Positions 1 to 4,941 of a DNA stretch of 8,876 nucleotides are shown one piece after another. The DNA is from Actinomycetes bacterium (lineage in GTDB: Bacteria > Actinomycetota > Acidimicrobiia > Spongiisociales > UBA5794). Made by a program: the position numbers and the translations under genes. The notes under the pieces were generated by a model. That model worked only from the letters and a program-made list of their open reading frames with translations, made no database searches and was not told the DNA's origin. How positions within the stretch are numbered: the stretch's first letter is position 1; every line of letters begins with the position of its first letter. The stretch is from contig JAMBLL010000090.1 in NCBI GenBank assembly GCA_023336765.1, positions 1 to 8,876 of the forward strand, read 5' to 3'.

Positions 1-148
1 GACATTGCTGTTGTCGTACTGCCTCGTACGTGCTTCGTGCTACTGGATGGAACCGCAACACCCCGCTGAAATCCGAAGCGCCGCTTTGGCAGACGGCGAA
101 GGAAGCAGACATCCTTCCTGGTGCGCGACGTGACGCAGAGACTTCCGG
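1..148. other. No gene supported; degenerate short repeats at window edge
   Basis: I see no convincing gene here. A minus-strand frame opens at an ATG at 112 and runs off the window edge (37 codons). It matches no family I know, and the purine-rich stretch before it touches the ATG. In the plus strand the first 69 bases could be the tail of a gene entering from the left, ending in TGA at 67-69, but nothing supports that. Positions 14-41 read as four loose 7-mers (TCGTACT, GCCTCGT, ACGTGCT, TCGTGCT), weakly echoing the clear heptamer arrays elsewhere. AGGAAG (about 99-104) and CTTCCT (about 113-118) could pair as a 6-bp hairpin. Confidence 0.4.
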
Positions 149-203
149 ACGATTTACGATCTACGATCTACGATCTACGATCTACGATCTACGATTTACG
201 ATT
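149..203 (-). repeat. Heptamer tandem array (ATCGTAG/ATCGTAA) just after nucS
   Basis: On the plus strand this is ACGATTT, five copies of ACGATCT, ACGATTT, then ACGATT: seven full 7-bp units plus six bases. On the strand that codes nucS it reads ATCGTAA, a run of ATCGTAG, then ATCGTAA, starting 7 nt past the nucS stop codon. Each central unit contains GATC, giving five GATC sites exactly 7 bp apart. The same heptamer family recurs at 4852-4890 after another gene. The period of 7 and lack of spacers rule out CRISPR. Function is unknown. Confidence 0.95.
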
Positions 204-210
204 CGCTGAG

Positions 211-870
211 TCAGAAGAGCCTGAGCTTGTCCGAGTCCGTGCCACGCAATAGGTCGTAGTCAACTTCCACCCACTCGATTCCGCGGTCATCGCACAAGAG
301 CTTGGCCTGTGGCTTGATCGATTGCGCTGCGAAGATGCCTCGCACAGGTGCAAGGCGGGTGTCGCGGTTGAGGAACTCGAGATACCGCGTCAGCTGCTCC
401 ACGCCGTCGATCTCTCCCCTGCGTTTGATCTCGATCGCAATAGTGCCGCCGCTGGCGTCCCTGCACAGCAGGTCGACGGGACCGATTGGCGTTGGGTACT
501 CGCGCCTGACCAACTCGACACCATCACCGAATGTCTCAGGACGCTCAGCCAGCAGGCGTTGCAGTTCGAGTTCCACACCGTCCTTCTGCAGACCTGGGTC
601 CTCCCCCATCTCGATCTCGGTCTCGAAGTGGATCTCGGCGAACTCGATGATGAGCTTCTCACCCTTCGGATTGACGACAACCCAGGTATGCCCATCATCG
701 ATCAGCGTGTTGGGAGCGTTCATCCAATTGAGTGGCTTGTAGGCACCGCCGTCGGCGTGGACGGCAACGCATCCGTCAGCCTTCACCATCACGAGTCGTG
801 TGGCCGGCGGGAGATACGCCGTCAACCGGCCCTCGTAACGAACTGTGCATTCAGCGATTCGGATCCGCAT
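211..870 (-). CDS. nucS: Mismatch-specific endonuclease NucS (EndoMS)
   Basis: NucS/EndoMS is the enzyme of non-canonical mismatch repair in archaea and most actinobacteria, which lack MutS/MutL. It makes double-strand cuts at mismatches and is guided by the sliding clamp. The 219-residue length is normal for the family. The N-terminal DNA-binding and dimerisation half includes the typical YKPLNWM motif (44-50). The C-terminal half carries the PD-(D/E)XK nuclease core: Asp133 in GPVDLL, Glu147 and Lys149 in IAIEIKR, and the following VEQLTRYLE (157-165). The protein ends in DKLRLF, matching the C-terminal clamp-binding peptide known for actinobacterial NucS. The ATG start lies 8 nt from a TAGTCT -10-like box, so the gene may be transcribed alone and be leaderless. 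It lies 107 bp downstream of sufB, and a heptamer array follows its stop codon. Confidence 0.95.
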   Translation of the reverse strand: MRIRIAECTVRYEGRLTAYLPPATRLVMVKADGCVAVHADGGAYKPLNWMNAPNTLIDDGHTWVVVNPKGEKLIIEFAEIHFETEIEMGEDPGLQKDGVELELQRLLAERPETFGDGVELVRREYPTPIGPVDLLCRDASGGTIAIEIKRRGEIDGVEQLTRYLEFLNRDTRLAPVRGIFAAQSIKPQAKLLCDDRGIEWVEVDYDLLRGTDSDKLRLF

Positions 871-878
871 GAGGCGTG

Positions 879-884
879 AGACTA
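879..884 (-). promoter_or_regulatory. Candidate -10 box of nucS
   Basis: On the minus strand TAGTCT fits the actinobacterial TANNNT -10 consensus and ends 8 nt before the nucS ATG. That spacing would put the transcript start at or near the start codon, giving a leaderless or nearly leaderless mRNA. A GAGGAG lies further upstream, about 16 nt from the ATG, too far to be a good ribosome binding site. No clear -35 is visible. Confidence 0.4.
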
Positions 885-943
885 CTCCTCACCGCGCCAT
901 CCCGATCCGACGGCGCTGACAGCCGTTCCGCTCATCTCACGAG

Positions 944-975
944 TTCCGGAAAACGGAAGACGGATAGCGGAAAAC
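944..975 (-). repeat. Degenerate CGGA heptamer array just after sufB
   Basis: The plus strand reads as 7-bp units TTCCGGA, AAACGGA, AGACGGA and TAGCGGA, then AAAC. The last four bases of each full unit (CGGA) are invariant and the first three vary. On the sufB strand the units are TTTTCCG, CTATCCG, TCTTCCG and TTTTCCG, beginning 2 nt after the sufB stop codon. TTCCGGAA (944-951) is also an 8-bp palindrome. The sequence differs from the other arrays, but the 7-bp period and the position against a stop codon are the same. Confidence 0.75.
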
Positions 976-977
976 CC

Positions 978-2381
978 CTAACCAATCGACCCTTCCATCT
1001 GAAGTTCGATGAGTCTGTTGAGTTCGACGGCGTACTCCATAGGAAGCTCGCGGACGATGGGTTCGATGAACCCCGCAACGACCATTGCGGTGGCTTGTGC
1101 CTCGGTGAGACCTCTGCTCATCAGATAGAAGAGCTGGTCCTCACCGACCTTCGAGACACTTGCCTCGTGACCGATGTCGACGTTCGACTCTTCGATCTCC
1201 ATGTACGGGTAGGTGTCTGAACGCGAGTCCTCATCGAGGAGAAGCGCATCGCACATCACATACGACTTGGCGTTATCCGCGCCTTCTTCGACATGGACAA
1301 GGCCCCGATACGCCGAACGTCCGCCACCCTTGCTAATCGATTTCGATGTGATCAGCGAGGTCGTGTTCGGTGCAACGTGGACCATCTTTGCACCCGCATC
1401 GAGAATCTGGCCTGTGTTGGCAAAGGCGATCGAGAGCACTTCACCGTGGGCGCCCTCCTCCATCAGCCAAACTGCCGGATACTTCATGGTGAGACCGGAA
1501 CCGAGGTTTCCATCGATCCACTCCATCGTGGCGTTCTTGTACGCAGCTGCACGCTTGGTGACAAGGTTGAGGACGTTGTTCGACCAGTTCTGAATGGTGG
1601 TGTACCGGCAGCGGCCACCCTCCTTGACAACGACTTCGACAACAGCTGCATGCAGTGAGTCTGAGGTATACGTCGGCGCAGAGCAGCCCTCGACGTAATG
1701 GCAGAAGGCCCCCTCGTCGACAATGATCAGCGTCCGCTCGAACTGCCCCATGCTCTCAGCGTTGATCCGGAAGTATGCCTGGAGCGGTTCCTCGAGGTGC
1801 ACGCCTGGCGGTATGTAGATGAACGATCCTCCCGACCACACTGCCGAATTCAACGCGGCGAACTTGTTGTCATTCGGAGGGATGATGGTGCCGAAGTACT
1901 CCTGAACAAGTTCCGGATAGTCCCTTACTGCAGTGTCCATGTCACAGAACAGGACGCCGAGTTCAGCGAGATCTTCCCTGTTGCGGTGATAGACCACCTC
2001 AGATTCGTACTGTGCGGTGACGCCAGCGAGAAACTTGCGTTCGGCCTCGGGGATACCGAGCTTCTCGTAGGTCTCCTTGATCGAGTCCGGGACCATGTCC
2101 CAGTCCTTGGCCTGACCCTCGGTCGGCTTGATGTAGTAGTAGATGTCGTCGTAGTCGATCGAATCGAGTCGGCCACCGCCACCCCACGTCGGGGTCGGCC
2201 TTGCGAGGAATCGCTTGTATGACTTCAGACGGAAGTCGAGCATCCACTCGGGTTCCTTCTTCATCGATGACATCGTGCGGATCAACTCTTCATCGAGACC
2301 CTTTTCGGGTTTGAAGACGTAATCCTCTTCGTCTGACCATCCAAGTTCGTAGTTGCCAAGATCAATGTCAACAGTGGTCAC
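978..2381 (-). CDS. sufB: Fe-S cluster assembly scaffold protein SufB
   Basis: SufB is the scaffold subunit of the cytosolic SufBC2D complex, on which Fe-S clusters are built with sulfur from SufS/SufU. At 467 residues it is full length for an intein-free SufB. Characteristic blocks are GSFIYIPPGV (185-194), YVEGCSAP (229-236, with Cys233), TTIQNWSNNVLNLVTKRA (261-278), DTYPYMEI (389-396), GHEASVSKV (404-412) and the end ELPMEYAVELNRLIELQMEG. Ile396 stands where E. coli SufB has Cys405; other Gram-positive SufB proteins also lack that Cys. The mycobacterial SufB intein is absent. The start is GTG at 2381, with AGGAG placed 5 nt upstream. No sufC, sufD, sufS or sufU adjoins it: the next gene downstream is nucS and the next upstream is the Eis-like gene, so sufB appears detached from the usual operon. 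Confidence 0.96.
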   Translation of the reverse strand: MTTVDIDLGNYELGWSDEEDYVFKPEKGLDEELIRTMSSMKKEPEWMLDFRLKSYKRFLARPTPTWGGGGRLDSIDYDDIYYYIKPTEGQAKDWDMVPDSIKETYEKLGIPEAERKFLAGVTAQYESEVVYHRNREDLAELGVLFCDMDTAVRDYPELVQEYFGTIIPPNDNKFAALNSAVWSGGSFIYIPPGVHLEEPLQAYFRINAESMGQFERTLIIVDEGAFCHYVEGCSAPTYTSDSLHAAVVEVVVKEGGRCRYTTIQNWSNNVLNLVTKRAAAYKNATMEWIDGNLGSGLTMKYPAVWLMEEGAHGEVLSIAFANTGQILDAGAKMVHVAPNTTSLITSKSISKGGGRSAYRGLVHVEEGADNAKSYVMCDALLLDEDSRSDTYPYMEIEESNVDIGHEASVSKVGEDQLFYLMSRGLTEAQATAMVVAGFIEPIVRELPMEYAVELNRLIELQMEGSIG

Positions 2382-2423
2382 GATTGCTCCTCAATACATT
2401 CCACTACGCGGCTAGGTGAAATG

Positions 2424-2457
2424 AGTGTACTCGCGTCAGAAACGGTTCCACACGGAA
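2424..2457 (-). promoter_or_regulatory. Candidate sufB promoter with a TTCC-N4-GGAA dyad
   Basis: On the minus strand TACACT (plus 2424-2429) fits the TANNNT -10 consensus. It lies about 42 bp before the GTG start, leaving room for a short 5' leader with the AGGAG ribosome site. The -35 position is overlapped by an inverted repeat, TTCC-GTGT-GGAA (plus 2446-2457), a possible operator half-site pair. It does not match any Fe-S regulator site I can name. The -35 hexamer itself (TGTGGA at 17-bp spacing) is poor. Confidence 0.35.
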
Positions 2458-2463
2458 TCATTC

Positions 2464-2494
2464 AGCCATCAGCTGACAGCCGACAGCCATCAGC
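2464..2494 (+). repeat. AGCNNNC heptamer array upstream of sufB
   Basis: Successive 7-bp units are AGCCATC, AGCTGAC, AGCCGAC and AGCCATC, then AGC. The family is the same as the perfect array at 2745-2768 (AGCTGAC) and lies in the same orientation, about 250 bp away. An 11-base piece of it, GCTGACAGCCG (2472-2482), recurs at 915-925 in the sufB-nucS gap. Confidence 0.75.
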
Positions 2495-2612
2495 AAGAAA
2501 TGCCCCGGAGCTGCGACCGCGAACTGTCAGCTCGCTTCCGATTGTCCACACTCCGATAGTTCGGAACTGAGCTTGTGTCCGACACCGTTATAGAGGTACG
2601 CGTTGCGGTTCA

Positions 2613-2657
2613 CCCGGGGGGTCGGTCTTCACCCATTCCCATTCGCAGCCCCCCGGG
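2613..2657. other. Perfect 9-bp GC hairpin in the sufB/Eis gap
   Basis: CCCGGGGGG (2613-2621) and CCCCCCGGG (2649-2657) are exact reverse complements separated by 27 nt, so all nine base pairs are G-C. No T-run follows on either strand, so it is not a standard intrinsic terminator. It could still attenuate read-through from the Eis-like gene into sufB (same strand) or be the closing stem of a small RNA. Its loop contains no motif I recognise. Confidence 0.6.
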
Positions 2658-2744
2658 CGAGCCGCACCGAGCCTTCCACATATCTGAAGGGTGGCACTTG
2701 ATTGGCGGGGTCCGGCGTCCGAAGGATTGCGCAACAACTTCATT

Positions 2745-2768
2745 GCTGACAGCTGACAGCTGACAGCT
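2745..2768 (-). repeat. Perfect AGCTGAC heptamer array just after the Eis-like gene
   Basis: The plus strand reads GCTGACA three times followed by GCT. On the coding strand of the Eis-like gene the unit is AGCTGTC, and the array starts 6 nt after that gene's stop codon. The internal AGCT and CAGCTG are self-complementary, so adjacent units could pair with each other or with the inverted copy at 2524-2532. Confidence 0.9.
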
Positions 2769-2774
2769 CTTCCT

Positions 2775-4004
2775 CTAAAAGACCTGGTCGCACCAGGGTG
2801 CACTGATGGTTCTGAACATACGTTGCATGCGGTCGATGTCTGCTTTTGGACCGCGGATTCGGCCTGCCTCACCATACGCACGGGCATCGCCGCCGCCGAG
2901 ATACAGCGCACCGAGGACGTCCACATCCAAGTCGAGCACGGCCGTTGAGTCCGTTCGCTCACATGTTCCGACTCCGCCTGTCACGACCAGGCGATATGAC
3001 CCGTCGGTCGCCGGTCGATAGGAATCCACGATGCCGAATTCGACCGTCCCGTCCTCCTCGTATGTGCGGCTGGTGAGTGCGCGCTCCACGTCGAGAACTC
3101 GTATCCACAATGCGTCGTACAGGATGGTTGCACCGATCCTCCTCGGTTCACGAACCATCATCATGACATCATCGTCAACGGCCACGTTCCAGAACTTGAC
3201 CTTCGGGCATCCATCGATGCTGGTGACATAGGACCACAGGGATGCCTTGGCCACAGGTGTCGCAGCTATCAGTTCGATAACCACGACCTCGCCATTTGCG
3301 TGCCCGTCGTCGGCCTCGCTGCCCTTCTGTCGGTACATGACATAACCGTCGGGCCCATCAGGACCGTCGTGAACGACGATACGTTTGCTCGTTCTGCCAC
3401 GCTTCATCCAGTCCTCGTCGAGAAGGGTTTCGTGCGCCCACCACAGGTCGTCTCTGGCGAACATGCCAGGGGTGTCTCTGCACACGGCGTCGAACACGGC
3501 GGGAAGCACCTCCTTCGCCTGATCCGAAGTGATACGACGTACTCTGTCGACCTGGATGTCTTCTCTGAAATCAACGAGCGGGCCGTCCATCGATCGCGAG
3601 ACCGCATACGTCGCGACGCCGTAGCCATGGCGGCCGTAGATACCACTCTCAGAGGCCCAGAGGCCCGCAACCGGAAACCCGTTCGCAACGGCATTGTCCA
3701 GGTGTTCGGTCATCATCGCGTTCAGCAGTCCCATTCGGCGATGGGTCGGGAACACTGTCACGACCGTCGTCCCCTCCATCTTGACAGTACCCCCGGGGAC
3801 TGTGAGCGTCAGGTCGAAGCCTCCGAACGTTCCAACGATGGATTCCCCCTCAAAGGCAGCCAGGGTTCGCTCAGGCGGCAACGTGTGACGGAAGTGCTCG
3901 GGTTGATCCTCTGCCTGGAGGTCTGAGGAGAAGCCTTCCATGAACGCCGTGACGAACGCCGGGTACTCGTCTGTTGTTACCGGCCTGATGGTGATGTCGC
4001 GCAT
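2775..4004 (-). CDS. Eis-family GNAT N-acetyltransferase
   Basis: This protein belongs to the Eis (enhanced intracellular survival) family: hexameric acetyl-CoA-dependent acetyltransferases known for acetylating aminoglycosides and protein lysines. The natural substrate here cannot be read from sequence. At 409 residues it matches the family's two GNAT folds plus C-terminal sterol-carrier-like domain. The acetyl-CoA site is VVTVFPTHRRMGL (81-93). ASESGIYGRHGYG (117-129) supplies Tyr123, counterpart of the general acid Tyr126 of M. tuberculosis Eis. The chain ends in Phe409; in Eis the C-terminal Phe carboxylate acts as general base, so both catalytic elements are kept. The ATG start lies 6 nt after a TAGGAT -10 box, suggesting leaderless transcription. 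It is divergent from the LLM oxidoreductase gene across a 16-bp palindrome. The exact substrate and the gene name eis are not assigned. Confidence 0.9.
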   Translation of the reverse strand: MRDITIRPVTTDEYPAFVTAFMEGFSSDLQAEDQPEHFRHTLPPERTLAAFEGESIVGTFGGFDLTLTVPGGTVKMEGTTVVTVFPTHRRMGLLNAMMTEHLDNAVANGFPVAGLWASESGIYGRHGYGVATYAVSRSMDGPLVDFREDIQVDRVRRITSDQAKEVLPAVFDAVCRDTPGMFARDDLWWAHETLLDEDWMKRGRTSKRIVVHDGPDGPDGYVMYRQKGSEADDGHANGEVVVIELIAATPVAKASLWSYVTSIDGCPKVKFWNVAVDDDVMMMVREPRRIGATILYDALWIRVLDVERALTSRTYEEDGTVEFGIVDSYRPATDGSYRLVVTGGVGTCERTDSTAVLDLDVDVLGALYLGGGDARAYGEAGRIRGPKADIDRMQRMFRTISAPWCDQVF

Positions 4005-4010
4005 GACATC

Positions 4011-4016
4011 ATCCTA
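4011..4016 (-). promoter_or_regulatory. Candidate -10 box of the Eis-like gene (leaderless)
   Basis: On the minus strand TAGGAT fits TANNNT and ends 6 nt before the ATG. That is the spacing typical of leaderless actinobacterial mRNAs, in which transcription begins at the start codon. There is no convincing Shine-Dalgarno sequence before the ATG, which agrees. Confidence 0.5.
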
Positions 4017-4017
4017 C

Positions 4018-4033
4018 GCACCGGCGCCGGTGC
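4018..4033. promoter_or_regulatory. Perfect 16-bp palindrome, candidate shared operator
   Basis: GCACCGGCGCCGGTGC is its own exact reverse complement. It sits in the 74-bp divergent gap between the Eis-like gene and the LLM oxidoreductase gene. It begins one base upstream of the proposed Eis-like -10 box, filling that promoter's spacer. It also covers the -35 region of the proposed LLM promoter. One dimeric repressor or activator could therefore control both genes. No regulator gene lies in the window, and I do not recognise the site. Confidence 0.55.
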
Positions 4034-4046
4034 TCCGCTACGGCAC

Positions 4047-4052
4047 TAGGGT
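4047..4052 (+). promoter_or_regulatory. Candidate -10 box of the LLM oxidoreductase gene
   Basis: TAGGGT fits the TANNNT consensus and ends 26 nt before the ATG. This leaves a short leader that contains the AAGGAG ribosome site at 4070-4075, only 3 nt from the ATG. The -35 position falls inside the palindrome at 4018-4033. Confidence 0.35.
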
Positions 4053-4078
4053 CGAATCAGACGAATTACAAGGAGACC

Positions 4079-4858
4079 ATGTCAGACGTACGCATCGCAG
4101 TCCAGATCCACCCTCAGCATGCGGACTATGCAGACATTCGTAGGGCAGCGTCTGAAGCCGAAGAACTCGGCGTCGACGTGCTCTACAACTGGGACCACTT
4201 CTACCCGCTCTACGGCGGTGAGCCAGATGCCACCGTTGGAAAGCACTTCGAATGCTGGACGATGCTTGGAGCGTGGGCCGAAGCGACAGAGAAGATCCGC
4301 CTCGGTGCGCTGGTCACCTGCAACTCCTACCGCAATCCCCAACTGCTCGCTGATATGGCGAGGACAGTCGATGTGATCTCCGGAGGGAGGCTGATCCTCG
4401 GTATCGGCTCCGGGTGGTTCGAGAAGGACTACGACGAGTACGACTATGAGTTCGGAACCGCGATCGGCAGACTTCATGCTCTCGATGCCGCCATGCCAGT
4501 CATCAAGGACCGTCTGGCACAACTCGACCCGCAGCCAACCGGAAGCCTCCCGATCCTGATCGGCGGTGGCGGAGAGAAGGTGACCCTTCGCATCGTGGCG
4601 CAGTACGCGGATATTTGGCATGGCTTCGGCGATATCGAGACATACACCCACAAGTCGAACGTTCTCGACGAATGGTGTACCAAGGTCGGCCGCGATCCTT
4701 CGGCTGTGGAACGCTCCGTCGGTGTCTCACCTGACAAGATCGAACTCGGGGACGCCTACAAAGCCGCGGGAGCCAACGAGATCACGATCGGCATCAACGG
4801 CCCGGACTACGACATGGGCGCGGTGAAGGAATGGCTCGCGTGGAGGGACGGATCGTAG
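4079..4858 (+). CDS. LLM-class F420-dependent oxidoreductase (putative)
   Basis: This is a luciferase-like monooxygenase fold protein (TIM barrel), of the actinobacterial group that uses coenzyme F420 as hydride carrier. Its substrate is unknown. At 259 residues it is on the short side but complete. Visible family blocks are LYNWDHFYPL (35-44), RLGALVTCNSYRNP (74-87), GRLILGIGSGWFEKDYDEY (103-121) followed by EFGT, and LPILIGGGGEKVTLRIVAQY (157-176) followed by ADIWH. The overall pattern resembles the Rv1855c-like family, which is from memory. The ATG is preceded by AAGGAG (4070-4075). It is divergent from the Eis-like gene and convergent with the ABC operon. Its last Ser codon and TAG stop are formed by the first unit of the heptamer array that follows. 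F420 rather than FMN use is inferred from the family and host type. Confidence 0.9.
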   Translation: MSDVRIAVQIHPQHADYADIRRAASEAEELGVDVLYNWDHFYPLYGGEPDATVGKHFECWTMLGAWAEATEKIRLGALVTCNSYRNPQLLADMARTVDVISGGRLILGIGSGWFEKDYDEYDYEFGTAIGRLHALDAAMPVIKDRLAQLDPQPTGSLPILIGGGGEKVTLRIVAQYADIWHGFGDIETYTHKSNVLDEWCTKVGRDPSAVERSVGVSPDKIELGDAYKAAGANEITIGINGPDYDMGAVKEWLAWRDGS

Positions 4859-4890
4859 ATCGTAAATCGTAAATCGTAAATCGTAAATCG
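4852..4890 (+). repeat. Heptamer tandem array (ATCGTAG/ATCGTAA) containing the LLM stop
   Basis: One ATCGTAG (4852-4858) is followed by four ATCGTAA units and a final ATCG. The TAG of the first unit is the stop codon of the LLM gene. This is the same heptamer family as at 149-203. In both places it reads ATCGTAR on the coding strand downstream of the gene, although the two genes lie on opposite strands. Because the stop is in the first unit, changes in copy number would not alter the protein. Confidence 0.95.
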
Positions 4891-4909
4891 ACTCTGAATC
4901 TGGAAGCGA

Positions 4910-4931
4910 GCCTGCGAGCTATCAGCGAGGC
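4910..4931. terminator. Weak candidate hairpin between convergent genes
   Basis: GCCTGC (4910-4915) can pair with GC-AGGC (4925-4931) with one bulged G, around a 9-nt loop that contains AGCTATCAGC-like repeat sequence. It lies between the LLM gene and the end of the ABC operon, where a bidirectional terminator would be expected. No T-run accompanies it, so the call is tentative. Confidence 0.22.
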
Positions 4932-4941
4932 GCCAGCCGAG

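Larger units (their letters stand above)
2382..2774. other. 393-bp gene-free gap with repeats and hairpins
   Basis: No gene is supported between sufB and the Eis-like gene; frames crossing it have no recognisable product. It holds, from left to right: the sufB ribosome site and candidate promoter (2386-2457); a heptamer array (2464-2494); an inverted AGCTGACAG (read as CTGTCAGCT, 2524-2532); small dyads TCCGA-TAGT-TCGGA (2552-2565) and GTGTC-C-GACAC (2575-2585); a GC-rich hairpin (2613-2657); and a second heptamer array (2745-2768). I see no tRNA or known structured RNA. The density of dyads leaves room for an unannotated small RNA or a degenerate intergenic repeat element. Confidence 0.7.

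Noticed and set aside
1..112. Minus-strand open frame from an ATG at 112 running off the left edge
   Set aside because: Only 37 codons are visible, no family resemblance, and the purine-rich stretch touches the ATG. Not enough to call a gene.
88..118. SRP RNA-like core: a GAAGGAAGCAG string resembling the conserved SRP helix 8 loop
   Set aside because: The 5' partner strand cannot form the needed stem around the tetraloop (C-A and G-G clashes), and the flanks do not pair as a 4.5S RNA would. Treated as chance similarity.
149..203. CRISPR-like repeat array
   Set aside because: The 7-bp units are contiguous with no spacers and no cas genes are nearby; this is a short tandem repeat.
322..879. 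Long plus-strand open frame opposite nucS (185 codons)
   Set aside because: It lies antisense to a confidently identified NucS gene and has no recognisable domain; it is a product of the codon bias of the real gene.
1698..2222. Plus-strand open frame opposite sufB (174 codons)
   Set aside because: Antisense to a well-conserved SufB and without any recognisable motif.
978..2381. Loss of the cluster-related Cys (E. coli Cys405 position is Ile396) as a sign of a non-functional SufB
   Set aside because: Other Gram-positive and actinobacterial SufB proteins also lack this Cys, so it is a lineage feature rather than a defect.
2613..2657. Intrinsic terminator call for the GC-rich stem
   Set aside because: The stem is strong but the loop is 27 nt and no T-run follows on either strand, so it is listed only as a hairpin.
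3300..3926. Long plus-strand open frame opposite the Eis-like gene (208 codons)
   Set aside because: Antisense to a full-length Eis-family protein with intact motifs; its composition is not protein-like.
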